Source of the DNA: an uncultured Fretibacterium sp.
Lineage (GTDB): Bacteria; Synergistota; Synergistia; Synergistales; Aminobacteriaceae
Length of the DNA: 7,449 nucleotides
Assembly: GCA_905373185.1 (NCBI GenBank)
Contig: CAJPSE010000077.1
Span: 1-7,449, forward strand
Direction of reading: 5' to 3'
The position numbers and the translations under genes are program-made. Shown here one piece after another: positions 1 to 6,700 of the stretch. The stretch's first letter is position 1; each line of letters starts with the position of its first letter. The notes beneath the pieces were generated by a model, which saw only the letters and a program-made list of their open reading frames with translations, was not told the DNA's origin and did not search any database.

Positions 1-487
1 CCCGGACCCTGGCCGAGGCCCCCGCCCTCAGGAGCGCCGCGGCGACTTGAGGGGAGCCGTTCGTCGCCACAGCCAGGTGCAGGGGCGTCCTGCCCTTCTC
101 GTCCCGGACGTCCGTCGACGCGCCTGCCGCCAGGAGCGCCTCCGCCACGGCAGGGTTGGGGTTGTACGCCGCGGCCAGCATCAGCGGGGTCAACCCCTCC
201 AACCCCACCGAGGTGAGGGACGCGCCGTGTTTCAACAGCAACCGGACGACCTCCGGGGTCCGGGCGTACTCGGCGGCGACGTGCAGCGGGCGGCTGCCGC
301 CGGGCAAAAGCTCGTCCGCAGAGCTCGTCCGGAGCACCTCTTCGACCTCCACAGGCGTTCCGAACTCGCAGAGCCTCCGCCAGTCCGCCGCCAGGGCGCC
401 GACGGGCGCGCCCACCAGGAGCGCGCACAGCAGGGACAGAGCCAGGAGGGACGTCCAGCGTCCCCTCTCAAAAAGGGCAATTTTCAC
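1..487 (-). CDS. Secreted ankyrin-repeat protein, N-terminal part (cut by the window edge)
   Basis: The minus-strand frame from a GTG at 487-485 stays open to base 1, giving 162 codons with no stop. Residues 1-33 look like a signal peptide: basic start (MKIALFERGR), a hydrophobic Leu/Ala core at about 12-33, and an Ala-Leu-Ala type I cleavage site at 31-33. Cys21 is preceded by Leu, so it is not a lipobox. The mature part holds a degenerate helix pair at about 35-60 and then three good ankyrin repeats at about 63-94, 97-129 and 131-162, with RPLHVAAEY, LTPLMLAAA and RTPLHLAVA starts and LLxxGAS turns. Ankyrin repeats bind proteins; the partner here is unknown, and export places it in the periplasm or outside. 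The start rests on an AAGGAGG site 9 nt upstream; an upstream ATG at 492 meets a stop after two codons. It is divergent from the PilZ gene. Family call is firm, function unknown. Confidence 0.85.
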   Translation of the reverse strand, partial: MKIALFERGRWTSLLALSLLCALLVGAPVGALAADWRRLCEFGTPVEVEEVLRTSSADELLPGGSRPLHVAAEYARTPEVVRLLLKHGASLTSVGLEGLTPLMLAAAYNPNPAVAEALLAAGASTDVRDEKGRTPLHLAVATNGSPQVAAALLRAGASARVR

Positions 488-496
488 GTCATAAGA

Positions 497-503
497 CCTC
501 CTT
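497..503 (-). promoter_or_regulatory. Shine-Dalgarno site of the ankyrin gene, deciding a GTG start
   Basis: The minus strand reads AAGGAGG with 9 nt to the GTG at 487-485. The only nearby ATG (492-490) is out of frame with the long ankyrin frame and is closed at once by TGA, so this ribosome site supports the GTG. Confidence 0.7.
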
Positions 504-522
504 GCAAAAATAAACGCCAAGT

Positions 523-551
523 CTTAAAATCTTACCCCTTTTAACGCACAA
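523..551 (-). promoter_or_regulatory. Possible weak promoter for the ankyrin gene
   Basis: In the AT-rich divergent spacer the minus strand shows TTGTGC (551-546), a 17-nt spacer and TTTAAG (528-523). These match three and four of six bases of the sigma-70 consensus. Spacing and place are right, but both boxes are weak and other AT-rich sites nearby could serve. The rest of the 488-644 spacer shows no gene. Confidence 0.25.
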
Positions 552-564
552 TTTCCTTCAAACG

Positions 565-573
565 TGATATGCT
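565..573 (+). promoter_or_regulatory. Extended -10 promoter for the PilZ gene
   Basis: The plus strand reads TGATATGCT, an extended -10 (TGn followed by TATGCT, four of six consensus bases). No good -35 lies 17 nt upstream, as is usual for extended -10 promoters. Transcription would begin near 580, which would make the ATG at 582 leaderless. That favours the later, SD-preceded starts of the PilZ gene. Confidence 0.4.
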
Positions 574-644
574 AGTGGGGTATGCATCACGCGCAACCAA
601 ATGGAGGGGTGCGTTTTGTGGAGGGGTATTCGTTGGAGCAGAAC

Positions 645-1016
645 ATGGCCGACAGGGAAAAACGTCGCTGCACGAGAGTGAGATATCAATCTTCCGCGGA
701 GTTTCAGCTGCCCCTTCTGGGGGACGTCTGGTTCGCCGCCGAGGTGCTGGACCTGAGCGTCACCGGCGTCCGGCTCCGCTTCAGCCCGCATCAGGCGGCG
801 GGAGTCCTGAAGGAAAGCGATGTCGAATGGCAAGACGTCCGCCTCAAGTTCAAGGACGTCGAGGAGGACCTCGTCCTGAGCGGGCACTTCCTCATGGTCT
901 ACGACCGGGAGGGCGGCCTCTTCACCACGGGCCTGGAGTTCACGGACGTCACCATGGAACAGCAGTTCAAGCTCGTGATGCTCTACGCGCGGTATCGAAA
1001 GGACGCGGAGCGGTAG
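645..1016 (+). CDS. Single-domain PilZ protein (c-di-GMP receptor)
   Basis: This is a 123-residue cytoplasmic protein made almost wholly of one PilZ domain. Both parts of the c-di-GMP-binding signature are present: the RxxxR element at R7-R11 (KRRCTR) and the DxSxxG element at D36, S38 and G41 (LDLSVTG). The remaining beta-barrel strands follow, with GLEFTDV near 96-102 and a C-terminal helix (QQFKLVMLYARYRK). Stand-alone PilZ proteins relay c-di-GMP level to motility, secretion or polysaccharide machinery; no such partner is in the window. I chose the ATG at 645 (GGAG, 6-nt spacer) because the signature then starts at residue 7. A GTG at 618 has a stronger site (GGAGGGG, 8-nt spacer) and would add nine residues; a TTG at 633 is also possible; the ATG at 582 has no usable ribosome site. 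A terminator overlaps its stop. Confidence 0.85.
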   Translation: MADREKRRCTRVRYQSSAEFQLPLLGDVWFAAEVLDLSVTGVRLRFSPHQAAGVLKESDVEWQDVRLKFKDVEEDLVLSGHFLMVYDREGGLFTTGLEFTDVTMEQQFKLVMLYARYRKDAER

Positions 1017-1046
1017 CGCCCGACGGCGCAGCTCCGCGCCCTTTTT
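998..1046 (+). terminator. Rho-independent terminator of the PilZ gene, perhaps bidirectional
   Basis: CGCGGAGC (1004-1011) pairs perfectly with GCTCCGCG (1031-1038). Inside it, GCGCC (1016-1020) pairs with GGCGC (1025-1029) around a CGAC loop. After one A-C mismatch, AAAGG (998-1002) can pair with CCTTT (1040-1044). A CTTTTTC run follows on the plus strand. The stem begins in the last PilZ codons and contains the TAG. The DUF4153 gene arrives from the other side and stops at 1061; on that strand only a short CCTTT follows the stem, so termination there would be weaker. Confidence 0.75.
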
Positions 1047-1060
1047 CAAGGCGTCCTTCC

Positions 1061-2776
1061 TCACCTCAGGGGCAGGACCTGGTGCCGAACCCCGCCGAAC
1101 TCGACGTCGCGGAACCTGGCCTCCAGGGCCTTGACGTCTGCGGAGGCCAGGGCCCTGGGCGAGACGTCCTCCCCCTGAAAGAACCCCACCGGCCGCACGT
1201 CGTTCTGCCTGACCTTCAGGACGACCCCGATCCCCTTGAGGATCATCAACAGGTCCTCCCCCGCACCCTCCGGGTCGTCCGTCACCCTCTGAAACACGAA
1301 GGCGACCTCCGTGCTGTGCCGGACGCTCCGCAGCATGGATTCCTCATCTTCCCAAATCTGGACCAGACAATCCTTCAGCGGCTTTGAGAGGCTGCGCCCC
1401 TGCGGGTAGACCCTCGCGTTGTTGAGGATCTCGCGCCGCTGCGACGCGGGGGCGACGCTGCTCTCCAGGTCCCGCAGGTACTCCTCCGGGTCCACGGCCA
1501 TCGCGGCGACGATCCGCTTCCGGATCGAGTCGGCCCGCGGCCCGCGGCTCTCCCTGAGGCGTTCCAGCGCGTAATTGCCGTACCGCCCCAGGCTGAAGCG
1601 CATGTAGAGATAATCGAAGTCCTCCGGGGCGATGCGTCCGCCCAGGAGCCGGTCGGCCTGGTTGTTCGCCGCCAGCCGGTAGGGGTCCAGCAGGGGGGAG
1701 TTCATGGCCGCGACGAGAAGCGTCATCATCAGGGCCGCCGCGACGTTGACCCGTCCGATGGCGGAGGGCCACTGGCGCATCAGGACGGCCCCCGCGTAGC
1801 CGACGCCCCATATCCCCGTCACCACCGCCAGGAACGCCGCCTGGATCCGGTCCACCGAGAGGCCGTACTGCTCCACCCGAAGCCCCAGAGAGTAGAGGCA
1901 GATCACCGTGTAGAAGGGGAGGCACAGGAGCGATATCTGCGACAGCGCGTTGACGGCCTTGCCGGTGAAGGGGCTCCGCGTTCCGTCCAGCCAGGCGGCG
2001 TTCGCCAGCAGGATCGTCCCCAGTTCCAGGAGCAGGATGAGGGAGCTGGCCTGCCCCGTGCTCCACAGCGTCCGCAGCCCCGAATAGGGCAGGCAGGCGA
2101 CAAACACGACGGAGAGCAGGGAGAAGGGGGGCAGGAGCCAGGCCAGGATGGAGAGGATCCACCGCCCCAGGGAGTCGATGCCGGGGTGCTTCAGCGCGAC
2201 GAATATGGAGACGGCGATCGTGAGCGTGGAGAGGGGGACGGCCACCATGGGGTGGAACAGGACGTAGGGGACGAAGTTCAGCCCCACGATGTCGAAGAGC
2301 AGGCTGGCCGTCAGCAGCAGCCCCCAGAAGACGGCCATGACGATGACGGCCTGAAAGAGCAGGAACAGGTTGCGACACAGCTGAAAGAAGATCTCCGAGT
2401 AGGGCATTCTCCAGCTCCACGTGGCGATGCGGCACTGAAAGAAGGGGATCAGCAGGAAGACGGCCATGCAGGCCCGGATCACGTCCATCCTCTGAGACGG
2501 GACGAGGAAAAAGCCGTCGTTCACCGGCCAGACGGACCACAGCCGATAGGCGTAGAAGACGGCGAGCACCAGGGACAACCCCATCAGGAAGCGCCGAAGC
2601 CGCCTGCCCCAGTGCTCCTGCGCCAGCCAGAAGACGAAGGGGACGATGACCACCAGCGTCAGCGGAACGCAGAGGAAGGGGCCGCTTCGGGTGATGGAAT
2701 ACGCCCCCAGCAGGAGGCCCTGAGCGAGCGCCGAGACGACGACCCAGAGGCAGCGCTTGCGGTCGATGCTGTTCAT
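1061..2776 (-). CDS. DUF4153-family polytopic membrane protein
   Basis: This is a 571-residue protein. Residues 1-360 hold about eleven hydrophobic segments (roughly 10-30, 34-51, 63-80, 98-115, 137-161, 172-193, 206-229, 243-261, 280-298, 311-333, 343-360), and residues 361-571 form a soluble tail. DUF4153 hallmarks recalled from the family are seen: a Tyr-rich helix then LGLRVEQYGLSVDRI (297-311), and after the last helix NNQADRLLGG with FDYLYMRFSLGRYG (371-400). No biochemical function is established for the family. The ATG at 2776 lies 6 nt after the stop of the LmeA-like gene with only a weak AGG-type ribosome site, so translation is probably coupled and the two form an operon. The tail has no motif I recognise. 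Family call is fairly firm, role unknown. Confidence 0.75.
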   Translation of the reverse strand: MNSIDRKRCLWVVVSALAQGLLLGAYSITRSGPFLCVPLTLVVIVPFVFWLAQEHWGRRLRRFLMGLSLVLAVFYAYRLWSVWPVNDGFFLVPSQRMDVIRACMAVFLLIPFFQCRIATWSWRMPYSEIFFQLCRNLFLLFQAVIVMAVFWGLLLTASLLFDIVGLNFVPYVLFHPMVAVPLSTLTIAVSIFVALKHPGIDSLGRWILSILAWLLPPFSLLSVVFVACLPYSGLRTLWSTGQASSLILLLELGTILLANAAWLDGTRSPFTGKAVNALSQISLLCLPFYTVICLYSLGLRVEQYGLSVDRIQAAFLAVVTGIWGVGYAGAVLMRQWPSAIGRVNVAAALMMTLLVAAMNSPLLDPYRLAANNQADRLLGGRIAPEDFDYLYMRFSLGRYGNYALERLRESRGPRADSIRKRIVAAMAVDPEEYLRDLESSVAPASQRREILNNARVYPQGRSLSKPLKDCLVQIWEDEESMLRSVRHSTEVAFVFQRVTDDPEGAGEDLLMILKGIGVVLKVRQNDVRPVGFFQGEDVSPRALASADVKALEARFRDVEFGGVRHQVLPLR

Positions 2777-2782
2777 CGACGC

Positions 2783-3571
2783 CTACCGCGCGGTGTAGTG
2801 ATAGGTGACGCCGCGCTCCATCGGCTCCGGCAGCACGCGGGTGGAGAGGATGGCGCGGCCCTCCTCCAATTCGACCTTGTGCAGGCTCATCGGCAGGGGG
2901 AAGCGGTTGAGGTCCAGCAGGGGCTGAATCTGGGACAGGGCCTGATTCGTGATGTAGTCCGGCAGGTCGAGGCGATTGATCTTCACCTGCGGGTCCTTCA
3001 GCCACAGCTCCTTGTTCCCCACGATCTTGAGTCCGCTGTCGATCTCGATCAGAATGTCCAGCGTGACGAAGAGCACCTTCGCCATGTAATAGCCCCGGCC
3101 CTTCAGCCCCTCCGGCGCGATGGTCATGGCGACATGGCGCCAGTGGTCGTCCTCGCCGAAGGTCCTGGCCTCCAGGCTGCGGTTGATGTCGTCCTGGAGG
3201 ATGCGCCCATAGGCGTAGATTCGGAGCGCGCTCCTGCACTCCACGTCGCCCGACGCCCAATTCTCCGGCGCGTTGAACTGCACGTCCAGCATACGGAACG
3301 TCAGCTTGTCCAGCCTCACGCCCTCGATCATGACGCCCGTCAGGTCCATGTACAGGTCCCGGTAGCGACCCGAGGCGTCCGGCTCTCCATCGATGGTAAG
3401 CGTGAGCTCCTCCGGCGTGAAGCGGTTGACGTAAAAGGCCAGGAGGCGCGACGTCGGGTCCTTCGGCTCGATCCCGCCCCTGAACTCGAAATCCGACGCG
3501 GCAGCCGCGCCCTCCCACGCGAAGCACAACAGCGCGAGCGCACAAAGCCACGATTTAAAAGACGCCCTCAT
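2783..3571 (-). CDS. Exported LmeA-like (DUF2993) protein
   Basis: From the ATG at 3571 the protein has 262 residues. It has a signal peptide: MRASFK, a hydrophobic core at 8-19, then GAAAAS with cleavage near A24/A25. Cys10 and Cys16 do not sit in a lipobox. The mature part alternates amphipathic strands typical of LmeA/DUF2993 lipid-binding folds: DLYMDLTGVMIEGVRLDKL (73-91), DDINRSLEA (127-135), IAPEGLKGRGYY (151-162), a long strand ending GLKIVGNKELWL (180-191), DLPDYITNQALSQIQPLLD (202-220) and a final strand pair (229-246). Family members bind phospholipids, and the mycobacterial one acts in lipomannan maturation. Here I infer only an envelope lipid or amphiphile-binding role. A TTG at 3589 would add six residues but would overlap the ribosome site. 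It is the first gene of an operon with DUF4153. The fold call comes from strand pattern, so it is moderate. Confidence 0.65.
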   Translation of the reverse strand: MRASFKSWLCALALLCFAWEGAAAASDFEFRGGIEPKDPTSRLLAFYVNRFTPEELTLTIDGEPDASGRYRDLYMDLTGVMIEGVRLDKLTFRMLDVQFNAPENWASGDVECRSALRIYAYGRILQDDINRSLEARTFGEDDHWRHVAMTIAPEGLKGRGYYMAKVLFVTLDILIEIDSGLKIVGNKELWLKDPQVKINRLDLPDYITNQALSQIQPLLDLNRFPLPMSLHKVELEEGRAILSTRVLPEPMERGVTYHYTAR

Positions 3572-3580
3572 GATCGACGA

Positions 3581-3587
3581 CCCCCTC
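3581..3587 (-). promoter_or_regulatory. Shine-Dalgarno site fixing the LmeA-like start
   Basis: The minus strand reads GAGGGGG with 9 nt to the ATG at 3571-3569. A start at the TTG at 3589-3587 would place this site inside the coding region and leave that codon without a ribosome site, so the ATG is preferred. Confidence 0.65.
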
Positions 3588-3597
3588 AAAGATTTAC

Positions 3598-3612
3598 GGA
3601 ACCGGACGTTCC
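3598..3612. repeat. Short inverted repeat near the predicted transcript start
   Basis: GGAAC (3598-3602) and GTTCC (3608-3612) form perfect 5-bp arms around a 5-bp centre. The element lies just downstream of the TATAAT box of the LmeA-like operon, at about +3 to +17. It could be a dimeric operator or a small 5' hairpin, or chance. Confidence 0.4.
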
Positions 3613-3621
3613 ATCCCCTGT

Positions 3622-3627
3622 ATTATA
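3622..3627 (-). promoter_or_regulatory. -10 box of the LmeA-like/DUF4153 operon promoter
   Basis: The minus strand carries a perfect TATAAT at 3627-3622, 51 nt from the ATG, in an AT-rich pocket. Transcription should begin near 3615. No recognisable -35 (TTGACA) occurs at 16-18 nt; the best-spaced hexamer reads CCGTCC. The missing -35 and the tandem repeat filling the spacer suggest activator-dependent or repressible transcription, which is inference. Confidence 0.6.
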
Positions 3628-3646
3628 GACCATCGGAGACCATCGG
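3627..3646. repeat. Two tandem copies of a 10-bp direct repeat at the promoter
   Basis: AGACCATCGG occurs twice with no gap (3627-3636 and 3637-3646); on the minus strand it is CCGATGGTCT twice. The period is about one helical turn. The pair fills the -10/-35 spacer of the LmeA-like promoter and shares its last base with the TATAAT box. The next bases (ACGGTCG) do not continue the repeat. Confidence 0.8.
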
Positions 3647-3690
3647 ACGGTCGTGGCGCGAAAGCCCCTGAAGCGACCGCGCCGCGCGGG

Positions 3691-3733
3691 CAAAGCCAAA
3701 GAGGCGGGTCCGGGGCGACCCCCCGGACCCGCC
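3691..3733 (-). terminator. Rho-independent terminator of the pyruvate oxidoreductase gene
   Basis: GGCGGGTCCGGGG (3703-3715) pairs perfectly with CCCCGGACCCGCC (3721-3733) around a 5-nt loop. In the minus direction the 13-bp stem is followed by a T-rich tail, TCTTTGGCTTTG (3702-3691). It starts 28 nt after the TAA of the pyruvate oxidoreductase gene and lies upstream of the LmeA-like promoter, so it separates the two transcription units. Confidence 0.8.
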
Positions 3734-3761
3734 TGGTCGCCTGTATTCAGCCGGCGGATGT

Positions 3762-6700
3762 TTACGCCTTGACGGGCACCGGGCCCATCTCCGCCATCGC
3801 CTTGTAGGTCTCGTAGCGCTCGCGCGCCTCCTGCGCGGCCTGCTCGAAGAGCTTGTCCGCGATGTCCGGGAAGCCCAGCTTCAGGGAGGCGTAGCGCACC
3901 TCGCTCATCAGGAACTCCTTGTAGTCCTTCGTCGGCGCCTTGGAGTCCAGGATGAAGGGGTTCTTACCCTCCGCGGCAAGGCTCGGATTGCAGCGGTACA
4001 GGTGCCAGTAGCCCGCCTCGACGGCGTTCTTGGACTGAGCCTGGGTCTTGCCCATGCCCGCCTTGATGCCGTGGTTGATGCAGGGGGCATAGGCGATGAT
4101 CAGGGAGGGCCCCTTGTGGGCTTCGGCCTCCTTCAGCGCCTTGAGCAGCTGGTTCTTGTCGGCGCCCATGGCCACCTGCGCCACGTACACGTGTCCGTAG
4201 GTCATGGCCCTGCGGCCCCGGTCCTTTTTGCGCACGCGCTTGCCGCTCGCAGCGAACTGCGCGATCGCCGCGGTGGGCGTGGACTTGGAGGCCTGACCGC
4301 CCGTGTTGGAGTAGACCTCGGTGTCCAGCACGAGGACGTTGATGTCCTCTCCGCTGCCCAGGACGTGATCCAGGCCGCCGTAGCCGATGTCGTAGCCCCA
4401 GCCGTCGCCGCCGAAGATCCAGACGGACTTCTTCACCAGGTAATCGTGGTACTCCGCGATCTTCGAGAACTCCGCCATGGCCTCGTCGCCGAGGTCCGCG
4501 TGCTCGTGCTCGTGACCGCCGCAGCAGCAGAACACCTCGTCCAGGAGCTCCTCCACCTTCGCCGCGGACGCCTTGGACTTCTCGCCGTCCAGGTACGTGT
4601 CCAGCCACTCCTGAAGGACCTTCTTGTACTCCTCCGGGACGCACTCCATCTTGATCAGGCTCGTCACAGCCTCCACCAGGTAGTTCGTCTTGACGTTGAC
4701 GGAGAGCTTCATGCCGTACCCGTACTCGGCGTTGTCCTCGAACAGCGAGTTCGCCCAGGCCGGGCCGCGGCCCTCGGCGTTGACCGTGTAGGGCATGTTG
4801 GGCGCGGAGCCGCCCCAGATGGAGGAGCAGCCCGTGGCGTTGGCGATGATCATGCGGTCGCCGAAGAGCTGGGTGATCAGCTTGGCGTAGGGCGTCTCGC
4901 CGCAGCCGGCGCAGGCGCCGCTGAACTCCAGGAGCGGGCGCTGGAACTGGCTGCCCTGGACGGTGAACTTGTCGACGACCTTGTCCTTGTCCGCCACGCC
5001 CTCGACGGCGTAGGTCCAGTTGTCGATCTCCCCCTCCTGAGAGGCCGTGGGCTTCATCTCGAGGGCCTTCACCGGGCAGATGTCCGCGCAGTTGCCGCAG
5101 CCCAGGCAGTCCAGGGTGTCCACCTGGATCTTGTACCGGTAGCCCGCCTCCTTGAGCGCCTTGGCCTTGGGGTCGACGGCGCCGAAGTCCTTCGGCGCGG
5201 CCTCCTGCTCGGCGGCGTCCAGGAGGAACGGCCGGATGGCCGCGTGGGGACAGACCATGGAGCACTGGTTGCACTGGATGCACTTCTCGCCGTTCCACTC
5301 CGGCACGTTGACCGCCACGCCCCGCTTCTCGTAGGCTGCGGTGCCGGAGGGGAAGCGGCCGTCCACGTACTCGCCCGTGAAGGCGCTGGCGGGCAGATCG
5401 TTGCCCTTCTGGGCGTTGATCACCTGGCATTGCCCGATCACGAACTCCGGGATCTCGTCCGGCACACCGCGCTTCTGCACGACCTGGTCCGGCGCGGCGC
5501 TCCAGCCCTCCGGGATATTGATCTCGATGAGGCTCTTCAGGCCCGCGTCCACGGCGTCGTGGTTCATCTTGACGACCTTCTCGCCCTTGCGGCCGTAGGT
5601 ATCGACGATGGCCTGCTTCATGTACTGCACCGCGTCGTCGATGGGGATGACGTTCGCCAGCTTGAAGAACGCGGCCTGCATGATGGAGTTCGTGCGGTTG
5701 CCCAGGCCGATCTTCTGGGCCTCGTCCACGGCGTTGATGACGTAGAACTTCGCGCCCAGGTTCGCCAGCTTGCGCTTCAGGTCGGAGGGCAGGTGCTCCT
5801 CGAGGGCCTCCGGGGTCGTCCACTGCGTGTTGAGGAGGAACGTGCCGCCCTTCTTCAGGCCGGCCGTCAGGTCGTACTGGTTGACGTACTCCTGCTTGTG
5901 GCAGGCGATGAAGTCCGCGGAGTCGATGAGGTAGGTGGACTTGATGGGGGACTTGCCGAAGCGCAGGTGGGACACCGTGATGCCGCCCGACTTCTTGGAG
6001 TCGTAGTCGAAGTAGCCCTGCGCGTACATGTCGGTGTGGTCGCCGATGATCTTGATGGAGTTCTTGTTGGCGCCCACCGTGCCGTCGGAGCCGAGGCCCC
6101 AGAACTTGCAGCAGACCGTGCCCTCCGCCGCGGTGTCGATGTGGTCCTGCATCGGCAGGGAGCTGTCGTTCACGTCGTCCACGATGCCGATGGTGAAGTC
6201 GTTGCGGGGCTCGTAGAGCTTCAGGTTGTCGAACACCGTCTTGATGCAGCTCGGCGTCGTGTCCTTGGAGCCCAGGCCGTAGCGGCCGCCCACGACCTTC
6301 GGGGCGTTGGGGCCGTAGTCGAAGAACATGGAACGGACGTCCTCGTAGAGAGGGCCGCCCAGGGCGCCCGTCTCCTTGCAGCGGTCCAGCACGGCGATGG
6401 CCTTGACCGTGGAGGGGAGCGCCCGGAAGAAGTACTTCGGGGAGAACGGGCGGTAGAGGTGCACCTCGATGAGGCCCACCTTCTCGCCCCTGGCGTTCAT
6501 CCAGTCCACGACCTCCTCCGTCGCCTGGCAGACGGAGCCGATGGCGACGACGACGCGCTCCGCGTCCGGCGCGCCGTAGTACTGGAACGGGTAGTACTCC
6601 CGGCCGTGGAGCTTCGACACCTGGCGCATGTACTCCGCCACCACGTCGGGCACGCGGTCGAAGTAGGGCTGCGACGCCTCCTTGGCCTGGAAGAAGATGT

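Noticed and set aside
47..544. A 165-codon plus-strand frame over the ankyrin gene, with shorter overlapping frames
   Set aside because: The opposite strand gives a signal peptide and three clean ankyrin repeats, while these frames give Arg/Gln-rich sequence with no recognisable pattern.
558..1064. A minus-strand frame opposite the PilZ gene
   Set aside because: The plus strand has an intact PilZ signature, ribosome sites and a terminator; the opposite frame has no motif and overlaps the end of the DUF4153 gene.
3520..3530. Cys16 of the LmeA-like protein as a lipoprotein site
   Set aside because: The residues before it are Ala-Leu-Leu; a bulky Leu at -1 does not fit a lipobox, and a good Ala-X-Ala site follows.
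1344..3551. A 735-codon minus-strand frame spanning both envelope genes
   Set aside because: Low-complexity Arg/Pro/Gly/His composition in a frame offset from both real genes; a shadow of high GC.
2186..3628. A 480-codon plus-strand open frame opposite the LmeA-like and DUF4153 genes
   Set aside because: It is rich in Gln, Asp, Arg, His and Pro with no domain-like pattern, lacks a suitable ribosome site, and mirrors two genes with clear signal peptide, membrane helices and family motifs. High GC opens such antisense frames.
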